The notes: generated from the sequence alone by a model not told the origin. Shown: positions 27,073-37,034, counted from the first letter of the stretch. The stretch: 64,000 nucleotides of DNA from Pseudomonas brassicacearum (GCF_003732265.1 NZ_MOBK01000013.1:124001-188000), one strand, 5' to 3'. Program-made: numbers and translations.

Positions 27073-28079
27073 GCGGCCACCCCTTCTCCGTCCCCTGTCA
27101 GGCTCTTATAACGTTCGGCGAAGAAGCCCTGAACGTTGGCGCATTGTGCTTCCGTATCTTCCAAACGATTGAAGTGGGCGCGAAACTCCCTGGCGCCCGG
27201 CAAGGTTGCGAGATACCAGCCCACATGCTTTCGAGCGATCCGTACACCCATGACATCGCCATAGAAGACGTGCAGGGCAGCCAGATGCTCTAGCAGAATG
27301 CGTTCCACCTCGATCAATTCCAGCGCCGGGAGTTTCTCGCCGGTACGCAGGAAATGGTCGATCTCGCGAAAAATCCATGGCCGCCCCTGGGCAGCCCGGC
27401 CTACCAACAAGCCATCGGCACCGGTCGCGTCGAGCACGTAACGGGCCTTCTCTGGCGAATCGATATCGCCGTTGGCAAACACCGGCATCGACACCGCCTG
27501 CTTGATCGCGGCAATGGTGTCGTACTCGGCTTCACCGGTGTAGAGGTCGGCACGGGTGCGGCCATGGACCGCCAACGCCGTAATGCCTGCCTGCTCGGCG
27601 ATCTTCGCCACCGTCAAACCATTCTTGTTGTCCCGGTCCCAGCCGGTACGGATCTTCAGGGTCACCGGCACATCCACCGCAGCCACGACGGCCTGCAGGA
27701 TCTCGGTGACCAATGCTTCATCCTTCAACAGCGCAGAACCGGCAGCCTTGTTGCAGACCTTCTTCGCCGGGCAGCCCATGTTGATGTCAATAATCTGTGC
27801 ACCCAGCTCAACGTTGGCCCGGGCCGCGTCCGCCAGCATCTGCGCATCACCACCGGCGATCTGTACCGAGCGTGGCTCGGGATCACCTTCGTGGATCATG
27901 CGCATCCGCGACTTGCGGGTGTTCCACAAACTCATGTCGCTGGTGACCATTTCCGAGACTACTAGTCCCGCGCCCAATCGTTTGCACAGCTGACGAAAGG
28001 GTTGGTCGGTGACTCCCGCCATCGGGGCGAGAATCAAGCCGTTCTGCAATGTGTATGGACCGATGCGTACCGCCGACAT
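27069..28079 (-). CDS. dusB: tRNA-dihydrouridine synthase B
   Basis: A 336-residue FMN enzyme that reduces uridine to dihydrouridine in tRNA. Visible are NGLILAPMAGVTDQPFR at the start, the active-site block INMGCPAKKVCNKAAGSALL with the catalytic Cys, HGRTRADLYTG and NGDIDSPEKA. It is the first gene of the dusB-fis operon; the 185-base gap upstream (28080-28264) should hold the promoter and shows no other gene. Confidence 0.95.
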   Translation of the reverse strand: MSAVRIGPYTLQNGLILAPMAGVTDQPFRQLCKRLGAGLVVSEMVTSDMSLWNTRKSRMRMIHEGDPEPRSVQIAGGDAQMLADAARANVELGAQIIDINMGCPAKKVCNKAAGSALLKDEALVTEILQAVVAAVDVPVTLKIRTGWDRDNKNGLTVAKIAEQAGITALAVHGRTRADLYTGEAEYDTIAAIKQAVSMPVFANGDIDSPEKARYVLDATGADGLLVGRAAQGRPWIFREIDHFLRTGEKLPALELIEVERILLEHLAALHVFYGDVMGVRIARKHVGWYLATLPGAREFRAHFNRLEDTEAQCANVQGFFAERYKSLTGDGEGVAA

Positions 28080-28264
28080 AGGACTTCCCTGTTGTGGGGC
28101 CGGATCATTAGAGTTCGAAAAAGGGTTGGCATGATACCCGCTCTCGATGACTGGATAAAGGCTGAATTGAACAAAATCTGAACAGTTATTCTGTTATTGC
28201 CAGCAGTTTGGTACGGACGGTGCCAGTCAGAAATCTGCCGCCAAGCCTGTAACGGTGAACCGTT

Positions 28265-29482
28265 TCACTCGGGGGAGTGGAAGCTCAGGCTGTAGTTCAC
28301 CGCTTTGGCGCCGGGGTCGAGAATATCCAGCGCGATGTGGATCGGCGTTTGTGGTGGCATTTCCGCCATGCCTTCGAGGTCGCCGTTGAGGTACTCGCCG
28401 GGTTTGAAGCGACGGCTGGCGATCAAGTGGCCATTGAGGTCGGCAAAACGCAGTTCCAGCAGCGGGAAGGGCTGCGAGAACGGGGCGCGGTTGTAGATGA
28501 TCGCATCGACCACCAGTGCGCCACTGAACTCCGGATGGCTACGGACCACCAGGTTGCTGCTCTTGATTTTCGCAATGTCGACTTTGGACGGCACCGTGCA
28601 GCCAAGTTGCGGGCACAGTTGCTGGAACCAGGGGCGGTATTGGTCCTGACGGGCCAATTCGTCGAAATGGTAAGCGATGTATTGACCAGCCAGCGCAGCG
28701 GCGCCGAGCAAGACCAGCAGCAACCAGAACAACCGGCGGCCCCAGGGGGAGCGACGTTTTTGCCAGTCCAGTTGCAGCGGATCGTCGGTCAGGTCCTGCA
28801 ATACCTCGGCGCGCACGCCTGGTTCACTGCGCTCGCGACGTTTGCGCAGCGGTTCGATCGACGGCAGGTCGTCGTCGAGCGCTTCGGTTGCCGACAGGCG
28901 TTCGTGGTGGAGCGGGGTGTCGAGTGGGTCGTGCAGGCGCAGATGAGGCACCTGGGGTTCATCATCGAGATCAACCGGTTCCAGCGAAAACGAAGGCTCG
29001 GTGCGTTCGTGGTTGTCCGGTTCGGGTTCTGTTTCCGGTTGTTTGGTTTCTACCGGTTGGGCGCGGTCAGCGGCCGATTCACTGAAGAGGCTGTCGGGCC
29101 ACTGTTCTTCGTCGTGCTCGTTAGCGTCGCGTCGGGCGCTGAGGCCGTCTTCGCGGTGCCGGCCAAACTCCTTGGTCGGCTGGATCTCCCGCTGTTCGAG
29201 CCGGGCGAGTTCTTCGTCCAGGTCCAGGCTGTCCAGGTCCAGTTCGGAGGCCGTCCACTGCTTTTGGCTGATCGCGCGTGGCGCTGGCGGTTCAACGATG
29301 GCGGGGGTGACCGGCGTGACAGCTTCCTTGCCGGCCCGTTGCTCAAGCAACTGCTTGGCCGCGTTGAACACTTGCAGGCACGAGCCGCAACGAACCACTC
29401 CGCGTGCCACGCTCAACTGAGCATGGCTGACGCGGAAGCTGGTTTGGCAATGCGGGCACTGGGTGACGAAGCTGTCGGTCAT
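28265..29482 (-). CDS. Zinc-ribbon DUF3426 membrane protein
   Basis: A 405-residue protein. The N-terminus is an MJ0042-type zinc ribbon (CPHCQTSFRV ... CGSCLQVFNA). A long acidic disordered linker follows, then one membrane segment near residue 260 (LFWLLLVLLGAAALAGQYIA) and a C-terminal DUF3426 domain. The role is unknown. It is 30 bases downstream of prmA, as in other Pseudomonas, so co-transcription is likely. Confidence 0.85.
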   Translation of the reverse strand: MTDSFVTQCPHCQTSFRVSHAQLSVARGVVRCGSCLQVFNAAKQLLEQRAGKEAVTPVTPAIVEPPAPRAISQKQWTASELDLDSLDLDEELARLEQREIQPTKEFGRHREDGLSARRDANEHDEEQWPDSLFSESAADRAQPVETKQPETEPEPDNHERTEPSFSLEPVDLDDEPQVPHLRLHDPLDTPLHHERLSATEALDDDLPSIEPLRKRRERSEPGVRAEVLQDLTDDPLQLDWQKRRSPWGRRLFWLLLVLLGAAALAGQYIAYHFDELARQDQYRPWFQQLCPQLGCTVPSKVDIAKIKSSNLVVRSHPEFSGALVVDAIIYNRAPFSQPFPLLELRFADLNGHLIASRRFKPGEYLNGDLEGMAEMPPQTPIHIALDILDPGAKAVNYSLSFHSPE

Positions 29483-29512
29483 GCGGCGATCCGGTTTATG
29501 CAGGCGTTCATT

Positions 29513-30391
29513 CTAGCGCCGACGGCCGGTGATGCGCACCCAGCCATCGCGATTGGCAATCGGGTCCAGATCGAAGTCTTGAGCGTACGCGGCGGCAACG
29601 TCTTCGCCTTGTTCAGCGAGGATCCCGGACAACGCCAGGCGACCGCCCGGCTTGACCAGGCTGGACAGCTGCGGTGCCAGGGAAACCAGTGGGCCGGCGA
29701 GGATGTTGGCGACCAGTACGTCGGCCTTCACCTGTGGCAGGTCTTCCGGCAGGTACAGTGGGAACAGCGCGTCGTCGATGTTGTTGCGCCCGGCGTTGTC
29801 GCGGGAGGCTTCCAGCGCCTGCACGTCGATGTCGGTGCCGACGGCTTCCTTGGCACCCAGCAGCAGGGCGGCAATCGCCAGAATCCCCGAGCCGCAGCCA
29901 AAGTCCAGCACGTTGCAGTCTTTCAGGTCCTGACCGTCGAGCCATTCAAGGCACAGCGCGGTGGTCGGGTGGGTGCCGGTGCCGAACGCGAGGCCCGGGT
30001 CCAGCAGGATGTTCACAGCGTCGGGTTCAGGGGCGGCGTGCCAGCTCGGGACAATCCACAGGCGCTGACCGAAGCGCATTGGCTGGAAATCGTCCATCCA
30101 GCTGCGCTCCCAATCCTGGTCTTCGATCACTTCGCTGTGATGCTCGGGCAGCGGGCTGCCGGTCAGCAGCTCAAGGTGGGCCAACACGCTGGCGGCTTCG
30201 GTGCCGCCCTCGAACAGGGCCAGCAAATGCGTGTGCGACCACAGCGGCGTGGTGTTGAGTTCTGGCTCGAAGATCGGCTGATCTTCGGCGTCCATGAAGG
30301 TCACCGACACGGCGCCCACTTCAAGGAAAGCGTCTTCGTAGGTTTCGGCTTGTTCTGGGCTGATGGCGAGACGGACTTGCAGCCAAGGCAT
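29513..30391 (-). CDS. prmA: Ribosomal protein L11 methyltransferase
   Basis: A 292-residue SAM-dependent enzyme that trimethylates ribosomal protein L11. The start MPWLQVRLAIS is the family start (the open frame extends 19 codons further). Motif I is VLDFGCGSGILAIAALLLGA, preceded by DPGLAFGTGTHPTT, and the catalytic-loop block VANILAGPL is present. Confidence 0.96.
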   Translation of the reverse strand: MPWLQVRLAISPEQAETYEDAFLEVGAVSVTFMDAEDQPIFEPELNTTPLWSHTHLLALFEGGTEAASVLAHLELLTGSPLPEHHSEVIEDQDWERSWMDDFQPMRFGQRLWIVPSWHAAPEPDAVNILLDPGLAFGTGTHPTTALCLEWLDGQDLKDCNVLDFGCGSGILAIAALLLGAKEAVGTDIDVQALEASRDNAGRNNIDDALFPLYLPEDLPQVKADVLVANILAGPLVSLAPQLSSLVKPGGRLALSGILAEQGEDVAAAYAQDFDLDPIANRDGWVRITGRRR

Positions 30392-30498
30392 GGCGGGCAC
30401 CTTTGAAAAATATTGATTGCAGCCTAGCGGGCTGCGAGAAGCGCGCAAGTTTACGCGAGCGCGGAGGTTTTGTGGGAGTCGCTTGGTCTCGCAGTTCC

Positions 30499-30590
30499 CT
30501 GTGGGAGCGAGCCTGCTCGCGAAAGCGGTGTCTCAATCACATCAATGTTGAAAGTGCCGCCGTCTTCGCGAGCAGGCTCGCTCCCACAGG
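30499..30590. repeat. REPIN between accC and prmA
   Basis: CCTGTGGGAGCGAGCCTGCT and its reverse complement enclose about 45 bases. The loop contains AAAGTGCCGCCGTCTTCGCG, close to that of the REPIN at 24959-25049. A further decayed half-copy (TTGTGGGAGTCGCTTGGTCT) lies just to the left at about 30471. Confidence 0.88.
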
Positions 30591-30616
30591 GGGATTTGTG
30601 AAATGTCCAGAAACAA

Positions 30617-30640
30617 CAAAGCCGCCCGAAGGCGGCTTTG
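30617..30640 (-). terminator. Intrinsic terminator of the aroQ-accB-accC operon
   Basis: CAAAGCCGCC and GGCGGCTTTG pair across a CGAA loop directly after the accC stop. On the minus strand the stem is followed by TTGTTT. The hairpin could also function on the plus strand. Confidence 0.8.
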
Positions 30641-30656
30641 TTGGTCGGGTCGAAGC

Positions 30657-32015
30657 TTAGTGCTTCTCGCCTGCCAGCTTGTGCTCGAGGTAGTGAATGT
30701 TCACGCCCCCTTTGCAGAAGCCTTCATCACGGACCAGGTCGCGGTGCAGCGGGATGTTGGTCTTGATCCCGTCGACAACGATTTCGTCCAGCGCATTGCG
30801 CATGCGCGCCATGGCTTCGTCACGGGTTGCGCCGTAGGTGATCAGCTTGCCGATCAACGAATCGTAGTTCGGCGGAACGGCATAACCACTGTACAGGTGC
30901 GAATCGACGCGAACGCCGTTGCCGCCTGGTGCGTGGAAATGCTTGACCGTGCCCGGGCTCGGCATGAAGGTTTTCGGGTCTTCGGCGTTGATACGGCATT
31001 CCAGGGCGTGACCGCGGATCACCACGTCGTCCTGGGTGTACGACAACTTGTTGCCAGCGGCGATGCTGAGCATCTCCTTGACGATGTCGATGCCGGTGAC
31101 CATTTCCGAAACCGGGTGCTCTACCTGGACACGAGTGTTCATCTCGATGAAGTAGAAGTGGCCGTTCTCGTAAAGGAACTCGAAAGTGCCGGCGCCACGG
31201 TAGCCGATGTCGATGCACGCCTTGACGCAGCGAGCGAGGACTTCCTGGCGAGCCTTCTCGTCGATGCCCGGTGCCGGCGCTTCTTCGAGAACTTTCTGGT
31301 GACGACGTTGCAGCGAGCAGTCGCGGTCGCCCAGATGGATGGCGTGACCCTGGCCGTCGGAAAGCACCTGCACTTCCACGTGACGTGGGTTGGTCAGGAA
31401 TTTTTCCAGATAGACCATCGGGTTGCCGAACGCCGCGCCAGCTTCGGTGCGGGTCAGTTTGGCGAAGGAGATCAGGTCTTCTTCTTTATGCACAACGCGC
31501 ATGCCGCGACCACCACCGCCGCCAGCGGCCTTGATGATCACCGGGTAACCGACTTCGCGACCGATGCGCAGAGCGGTTTCTTCGTCTTCAGGCAGCGGGC
31601 CGTCGGAACCCGGAACGGTTGGAACGCCCGCAGCGATCATGGCGTGCTTGGCCGATACCTTGTCGCCCATCAGGCGAATGGTGTCGGCTTTCGGGCCAAT
31701 GAAGGCGAAGCCGGAGTTCTCGACCTGTTCAGCGAAATCAGCGTTTTCCGCAAGGAAACCGTAGCCGGGGTGAATGGCGGTAGCGCCGGTCACTTCAGCC
31801 GCGGCGATGATGGCCGGGATGTGCAGGTAAGAGTGCGCGGCCGAGGCCGGACCGATGCAGACGGATTCGTCTGCCAGGCCCAGGTGCATCAGCTCTTTGT
31901 CAGCCTTGGAGTAAACGGCGACAGTCTTGATGCCCATCTCTTTGCAGGCACGCAGGATCCGCAGGGCAATCTCACCGCGGTTGGCGATCAGAACTTTTTC
32001 CAACTTCGCAGTCAT
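30657..32015 (-). CDS. accC: Acetyl-CoA carboxylase, biotin carboxylase subunit
   Basis: A 452-residue ATP-grasp enzyme that carboxylates biotin on AccB. Signatures: LEKVLIANRGEIALRILRA at the start, HPGYGFLAENADFAE, KAAGGGGGRGMR (ATP-binding glycine loop), FIEMNTRVQVEHPV. The ATG at 32015 is preferred over one 7 codons upstream because the enzyme normally starts within a few residues of LEKVLIANRGE. It is 17 bases downstream of accB. Confidence 0.97.
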   Translation of the reverse strand: MTAKLEKVLIANRGEIALRILRACKEMGIKTVAVYSKADKELMHLGLADESVCIGPASAAHSYLHIPAIIAAAEVTGATAIHPGYGFLAENADFAEQVENSGFAFIGPKADTIRLMGDKVSAKHAMIAAGVPTVPGSDGPLPEDEETALRIGREVGYPVIIKAAGGGGGRGMRVVHKEEDLISFAKLTRTEAGAAFGNPMVYLEKFLTNPRHVEVQVLSDGQGHAIHLGDRDCSLQRRHQKVLEEAPAPGIDEKARQEVLARCVKACIDIGYRGAGTFEFLYENGHFYFIEMNTRVQVEHPVSEMVTGIDIVKEMLSIAAGNKLSYTQDDVVIRGHALECRINAEDPKTFMPSPGTVKHFHAPGGNGVRVDSHLYSGYAVPPNYDSLIGKLITYGATRDEAMARMRNALDEIVVDGIKTNIPLHRDLVRDEGFCKGGVNIHYLEHKLAGEKH

Positions 32016-32032
32016 CAAAGTTTCTCCGCGGT

Positions 32033-32497
32033 TCAAACGATGGTGAACAGCGGTTGGTCGTACTCAACCGGCTGGCCGTCTTCGACGAGGATGGATTCGA
32101 TCACACCGCTGGTTTCAGCTTCGATGTGGTTCATCATCTTCATGGCTTCGACGATGCACAGGGTGTCGCCTTTCTTCACGGTCTGGCCAACTTCAACGAA
32201 CGAAGGCGAGGATGGCGAAGATTTGCGATAGAAGGTGCCGACCATCGGCGAACGGGCAACGGTGCCGTTCAGGACGGGTGCGGACGGTGCAGCAGGTGCA
32301 GCGGCGGCAGCAGGAGCAGCGGCAACTGGCGCAGGTGCCGGAGCGTGCTGCATTGGAGCAGGTGCGTAGTATTGCTGAGCCGGCGTCTTGCTGTGACGGC
32401 TGATGCGAACGGACTCTTCGCCTTCCTTGATCTCGAGCTCGTCGATGCCGGACTCTTCCAGCAATTCGATCAGTTTCTTAACTTTACGGATATCCAT
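32033..32497 (-). CDS. accB: Biotin carboxyl carrier protein of acetyl-CoA carboxylase
   Basis: A 154-residue carrier. It starts MDIRKVKKLIELLEESGIDELEI, has an Ala/Pro-rich flexible linker (about 45-75) and a biotinyl domain with the biotin-accepting Lys in VEAMKMMNHIEA. It lies between aroQ (24 bases upstream) and accC, the standard order. Confidence 0.97.
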   Translation of the reverse strand: MDIRKVKKLIELLEESGIDELEIKEGEESVRISRHSKTPAQQYYAPAPMQHAPAPAPVAAAPAAAAAPAAPSAPVLNGTVARSPMVGTFYRKSSPSSPSFVEVGQTVKKGDTLCIVEAMKMMNHIEAETSGVIESILVEDGQPVEYDQPLFTIV

Positions 32498-32521
32498 GAA
32501 TCATCAACTCCCAAGGGTCGG

Positions 32522-32977
32522 TCAGGGGCGTATAGCTTGTTGTTCAAGCTGCTCTAGTGCAGCCTCCAAGGCCAGTCGGTAACCGCTGGCGCCAAGGCCG
32601 CAGATCACTCCCACCGCTACGTCGGAGAAGTAAGAGTGATGGCGGAAAGGTTCGCGTTTGTGCACGTTAGACAAATGCACTTCGATGAATGGGATGCTCA
32701 CCGCCAGCAGCGCGTCACGTAATGCGACGCTTGTGTGTGTAAAAGCTGCTGGATTGATCAGAATGAAGTCCACACCTTCGCCACGTGCGGCGTGAATGCG
32801 GTCGATCAATTCGTACTCGGCGTTGCTTTGCAGGTGCAGCAGATGATGGCCGGCTTCACGGGCGCGGCGTTCCAGGTCCTGGTTGATCTGCGCCAGTGTC
32901 GTAGCGCCGTAGGTGCCCGGTTCACGGGTGCCGAGCAAGTTCAGGTTGGGGCCGTGCAGCACCAATAGGGTCGCCAT
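32522..32977 (-). CDS. aroQ: 3-dehydroquinate dehydratase, type II
   Basis: A 151-residue enzyme of the shikimate pathway that dehydrates 3-dehydroquinate. The start MATLLVLHGPNLNLLGTREP holds the catalytic Tyr further on (GTYG), and FILINPAAFTHTSVALRD and EVHLSNVHKREPFRHHS are type II signatures. The ATG at 32977 is chosen over the frame opening 9 codons upstream. First gene of the aroQ-accBC operon. Confidence 0.96.
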   Translation of the reverse strand: MATLLVLHGPNLNLLGTREPGTYGATTLAQINQDLERRAREAGHHLLHLQSNAEYELIDRIHAARGEGVDFILINPAAFTHTSVALRDALLAVSIPFIEVHLSNVHKREPFRHHSYFSDVAVGVICGLGASGYRLALEAALEQLEQQAIRP

Positions 32978-33108
32978 CTGCGGTTCCTTGTTATCTGTGT
33001 GCAAGTGTCAGAACCCGGCGACTATGCCGCAAAGCCTTTGTGACTGTCCAGTTCTATGCAATAGCCAGCACGATAGCCGATGTTTGCGCGAAATATGTGA
33101 CCAGCTGA

Positions 33109-34854
33109 TTAAATCCGGTCATTTGCCTTCGCAACACGTTCGGCGAAGTCCTTGGCGTTGATCTCGCCGATCACTCGCACATCGGCACGTTCAACACCGT
33201 CCTTGCCGAAAAACATCAGGGCCGGAGGACCGAACAATTTGTAACGGTCGAGCAGGGCGCGTTGTTCGGCATTGCTGGCGGTGATATCGAAACGAACCAG
33301 TCGATAGCCTTGCAGGCGCTCCATGACCTTGGCGTCGTTGAGCACTTCGTGTTCGATGACTTTGCAGCTGATGCACCAGTCGGCGTACCAGTCGAGCAAT
33401 AGCGGGGTGCCGGAGGATTGAGCGTCGGCGAGCACGCGGTCCAGCTCTGAAGGCGTGTTGATGGTTTGCCAGGCGCCGGTGTTTTGCGCAGGGGCGTTAC
33501 CTGCAATCGCACGTGATTGGCCAATCGGATTGAGCGGATCGGTCTGACCGCTGAACGCCCCAAACCAGCAGGCCAATGCGTAAAACAGCAGGAACATCCC
33601 GAGCAATTGGCCAAGGCGTTTTCGTGGAGGTTTGTAGACGAACTCCAGCGCCCCCATGAACAAGCCGACGCCACCGGCCAACAAACCGATCAGCAGCAAG
33701 GTGATCTGGCCCGGCAGTACGCGGCTGAGCAGGCCGATTGCCAGTCCCAGCAACAACACGCCTATCGCGTTTTTCACGTAGACCAGCCATGGCCCGCTTT
33801 TCGGCAGCCACGCCGCGCCACCGGTGGCCACCAGCAACAGCGGCGCACCCATGCCGAGGCCGAGCATGAACAGCTTCAAACCGCCGCCCAACGCATCGCC
33901 ACTGGCGCTGATGTACAGCAACGCACCGGCCAGCGGCGCCGAAACGCAAGGCGAAACCAATAGGCTGGAGACCACGCCCAGCACTGCGGCGCCCCACAGC
34001 GAACCGCCTTCCGTGCGCCCGGCGATGCGATCCAGGCGACTGCTGATGGCGTGCGGCAGCTTGAGTTCGAATACGCCGAACATGGCCAGGGCAAACACCG
34101 CAAAAAACGTCGCGAACGGCACCAGCACCCACGCCGATTGCAGGCGCGCCTGAAGATTGAGTTGTGCGCCGAACAGGCCCATCAGTGCACCGAGCAGGGC
34201 AAAGCAGGCGGCCATCGGCAGCACATAGGCCAGGGACAGGTTGAAGCCGCGCAAACCACCGACCTGACCGCGCAACACCACGCCGGACAGGATGGGCAGC
34301 ATCGGTAATACGCAAGGTGTGAATGTCAGACCGAGGCCGGCGAGGAAGAACAGCGCGAGTTCGCGCCATCCCCAGTTTTGCACCGGAGCCGGAGCGCCGA
34401 TGCCATCAATGCTCAGGCGTTCGGTTTCCGGCGGATAGCACAGGCCTTTGTCGGCACAGCCTTGATAGGTCACGGCCAGCGTGAAGGCGCGCTGATCGGT
34501 ACGCGGCAGTTGCACCTCGATGATCCCGTGATAGACCTCGACATCACCGAAGTACTCGTCGTGCTTCTGCTCGCCCTTGGGCAGTTGGGCGGTGCCCAGC
34601 GTTACCTCGGCCGGGTCAGCCCGAAACTGGAAACGATGGCGATAGAGGTAATAGCCTTCGGTGGCGACGAAACGCAGCTTGATCGATTGCGCCGTGCTGT
34701 CTACCAGGCTCAGTTGAAAGGCTTCGCGCACCGGCAGGAAGTCGGCGCTGTTGTTGGTCGAGCCCAGGGTGGAGCTGGGCCGGGTGTCCAGCAACCCGGC
34801 GGCGGTGGCCGGCAGGGCGAGCACTAAAAGCAGCAGGCAGAGCAAACGGCGCAT
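33109..34854 (-). CDS. dsbD: Thiol:disulfide interchange protein DsbD
   Basis: A 581-residue inner-membrane reductase that passes electrons from cytoplasmic thioredoxin to periplasmic partners. Order: signal peptide (MRRLLCLLLLVLALPATAAG), periplasmic alpha domain with CADKGLC, eight membrane segments with paired redox Cys in FTPCVLPMLP and SPCVSAPLAG, and a C-terminal thioredoxin domain with DWCISCK. The start at 34854 places the signal peptide at the N-terminus. Also called dipZ; it precedes aroQ, as in P. aeruginosa. Confidence 0.96.
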   Translation of the reverse strand: MRRLLCLLLLVLALPATAAGLLDTRPSSTLGSTNNSADFLPVREAFQLSLVDSTAQSIKLRFVATEGYYLYRHRFQFRADPAEVTLGTAQLPKGEQKHDEYFGDVEVYHGIIEVQLPRTDQRAFTLAVTYQGCADKGLCYPPETERLSIDGIGAPAPVQNWGWRELALFFLAGLGLTFTPCVLPMLPILSGVVLRGQVGGLRGFNLSLAYVLPMAACFALLGALMGLFGAQLNLQARLQSAWVLVPFATFFAVFALAMFGVFELKLPHAISSRLDRIAGRTEGGSLWGAAVLGVVSSLLVSPCVSAPLAGALLYISASGDALGGGLKLFMLGLGMGAPLLLVATGGAAWLPKSGPWLVYVKNAIGVLLLGLAIGLLSRVLPGQITLLLIGLLAGGVGLFMGALEFVYKPPRKRLGQLLGMFLLFYALACWFGAFSGQTDPLNPIGQSRAIAGNAPAQNTGAWQTINTPSELDRVLADAQSSGTPLLLDWYADWCISCKVIEHEVLNDAKVMERLQGYRLVRFDITASNAEQRALLDRYKLFGPPALMFFGKDGVERADVRVIGEINAKDFAERVAKANDRI

Positions 34855-34940
34855 GACAATCTCGCGTATCGGAATTGGGGGCATGATAGCGGACGGCGGG
34901 CGGGTGTGCAGGGTAGGGAGTTATGCGGTGATTGTACTGG

Positions 34941-35030
34941 CGCCTTCGCGAGCAAGCCCGCTCCCACATTCAACCGAGTTCATCAATGAGAATGCGGTCA
35001 AATGTGGGAGCGGGCTTGCTCGCGAAGGCG
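34941..35030. repeat. REPIN between dsbD and the chemoreceptor gene
   Basis: A perfect 30-base inverted repeat (34941-34970 against 35001-35030). The arms contain CTCCCACATT outwards of GCGAGCAAGCCCG, that is, the GCGGGCTTGCTCGC subclass in tail-to-tail orientation, the opposite of most other REPINs here. Confidence 0.9.
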
Positions 35031-35035
35031 GTCTA

Positions 35036-36982
35036 TCAGACGCGGAAGGCCTGAACAGCGGTACGCAGCCGCCCACCCAGCACCAACAGGTTCTCCCCTT
35101 GCTCACGCCCTTCACCAATGCGCAGCAAGTTATCCCCGCCCAATTGGTGAATGCGCTCGCTGTGGTCGCGAATCTCGCTGACCGCGCCGCTCTGCTGGGC
35201 GGTGACATCGGCGATGCGCACCGCAGTGTCGGCAATGGTCTGGATCGCGCCGACGATTTTATCCAGCGCACCATCCGCCGCTTGCGCCTGATTGGCCGTG
35301 GCTTCGGCGTGTTCGACCTGCGCGCGCATGCCTTCTACCGATTGACGCGCGGCGGTTTGCAGGCCGGCAATCAGCGTTTGGATTTCTGCCGTCGCGCCTG
35401 CGGTGCGTTGCGCCAGTGAGCGAACCTCTTCCGCCACCACCGCAAACCCGCGACCCATTTCCCCGGCGCGGGCCGCTTCGATGGCGGCGTTCAGGGCCAG
35501 CAGGTTGGTCTGGTCGGCAATCGAGCGGATCACCGTCAGCACGCCGCCGATGGTCGCCGACTCTTCTGCCAGGTGCTCGATCATTTGCGCGTTGCCCTGC
35601 ACTTCACCCACCAGTGCATGCAGGCCGGTCAGGCTGAGGCCGATGACTTTCTGCCCGTGCTCGACCGCCAGGCCGGCATGGCGACTGGCGTCCGCGGCCT
35701 GGCTGGCATCGCCGGCAACTTGTTGAATGGTCGCCTCCAGTTCGCCGAGGGAATCGCGGATCAGGGCGGTGTCGCCTGCTTGATGTTCGGCGCCGCTGTG
35801 CAGGTCATTGCTCAAATCCGCCAGGGTTCGGCTGCTGCCGGCGACTTGTTCGGCATTGAGCCGAATGGTCCCGACCAGATCCACCAGGTAGGCGCGCAAG
35901 CGATTGAGCGACGCCTGGATGTCATGCAATTCGCGATTGGTGTTGCCCAGCTCGATGTCCCGGCTGAAGTCGCCTTCGGCCCAAGTGGACAGGGCCGGTG
36001 CCAGGTTGGTCAGGGTTCGTGCCAGACGCCGTTGCAGGGTGTCGATGAGCAGGGCGATCAGCAGGATCAGCCCAATCATCACGCCCTGCATCAAGCGCAC
36101 TTCGCCCTGAATCTGCCCGTGCTGGGCGCGGACCACCGGTTCGAGCCCGGCAATCGCTTGCTGCACGGCGGCGATTTTCAGGTGCGTGGCGGCGCTGAGG
36201 TCAGTGCGTTTCTGGATCTGATCACGGGTGCGTGACAGTTCGGCCGGGTAGCGTGTCAGCAGGCTGTTGAGTTCACGCTTGAGGCCGACACCGGCGTCTT
36301 CCGCAGTGGCTTTCTCGTTGTTCTCCAGCCCCATCATCGAGGCGAAATCATCGGTGCTGGATTCGGTCTTGGCGGCTACGCCGAGCAGTGGCAGGCCGCT
36401 CAACAGCTCTGCCTGAGTACGGATGTTGGCCACTTCGCGCTCGACGTCGGCGGCCAGTTCACTGCGGCCGCTGCTGACCAGTTTGTCCCGGGCCAGCGAC
36501 AGTTTGCCCAGGTGTTGAGAAGCGGCGAGCAGCGGCGTCAGGTAGGCGGCGTTCGAGCTGGCATACTGGCTGAGCTGGTCGAGGCTGGCGCCGAGTTCGC
36601 GTTCGGCTTGCAGCAACAGTGCTTGCGGATCGCCCGCGAGTTTGCCGGCGGCCAACAGATCGGTTTTGCTGAACTCCTCCAGCGTCGACAGGCTCGGGCG
36701 CAGGGTGTCGGCCAGGGCCGGCGGCAACTCACCGAGCTCTTTTTGCAGGACATCAATCGCCTGGCTGGCGCTGCTCAGGCGCAGGGCATCGCCACTGGCG
36801 AGGTAATCCTCGATATTGCGCGCGACTTCATTCTGAAATTGCTGGGATAGCCCCAGATACCGCTCCATCAACAGATACGGGCGTTCCAGAGCCTTTTGCG
36901 ACCACCACAGCGTGGCGCCAAGGGCCACGCACACGGCGACTAAAAGGAGGGTATTGAGATTGGTCAGCAACTTCAGGCGCAT
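35036..36982 (-). CDS. ctpL: Methyl-accepting chemotaxis protein, CtpL-like
   Basis: A 648-residue chemoreceptor. One membrane segment near residues 9-27, a large all-helical periplasmic sensor (to about 300), a second membrane segment (LMQGVMIGLILLIALLIDT), a HAMP domain, and the signalling domain with the highly conserved tip IADQTNLLALNAAIEAARAG. CtpL of P. aeruginosa responds to phosphate; the assignment rests on position beside gcbA and dsbD, so ligand specificity is inferred. It lies 52 bases downstream of gcbA. Confidence 0.82.
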   Translation of the reverse strand: MRLKLLTNLNTLLLVAVCVALGATLWWSQKALERPYLLMERYLGLSQQFQNEVARNIEDYLASGDALRLSSASQAIDVLQKELGELPPALADTLRPSLSTLEEFSKTDLLAAGKLAGDPQALLLQAERELGASLDQLSQYASSNAAYLTPLLAASQHLGKLSLARDKLVSSGRSELAADVEREVANIRTQAELLSGLPLLGVAAKTESSTDDFASMMGLENNEKATAEDAGVGLKRELNSLLTRYPAELSRTRDQIQKRTDLSAATHLKIAAVQQAIAGLEPVVRAQHGQIQGEVRLMQGVMIGLILLIALLIDTLQRRLARTLTNLAPALSTWAEGDFSRDIELGNTNRELHDIQASLNRLRAYLVDLVGTIRLNAEQVAGSSRTLADLSNDLHSGAEHQAGDTALIRDSLGELEATIQQVAGDASQAADASRHAGLAVEHGQKVIGLSLTGLHALVGEVQGNAQMIEHLAEESATIGGVLTVIRSIADQTNLLALNAAIEAARAGEMGRGFAVVAEEVRSLAQRTAGATAEIQTLIAGLQTAARQSVEGMRAQVEHAEATANQAQAADGALDKIVGAIQTIADTAVRIADVTAQQSGAVSEIRDHSERIHQLGGDNLLRIGEGREQGENLLVLGGRLRTAVQAFRV

Positions 36983-37034
36983 GGCGGATCTACCAACGGC
37001 AGAATGGTAAGCGTCTGAATTTATTGCGTTTGTG

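Noticed and set aside
28277..30406. 709-codon open frame antisense to the DUF3426 gene and prmA
   Set aside because: Both sense genes are convincing, and the antisense product has the skewed composition of a shadow frame.
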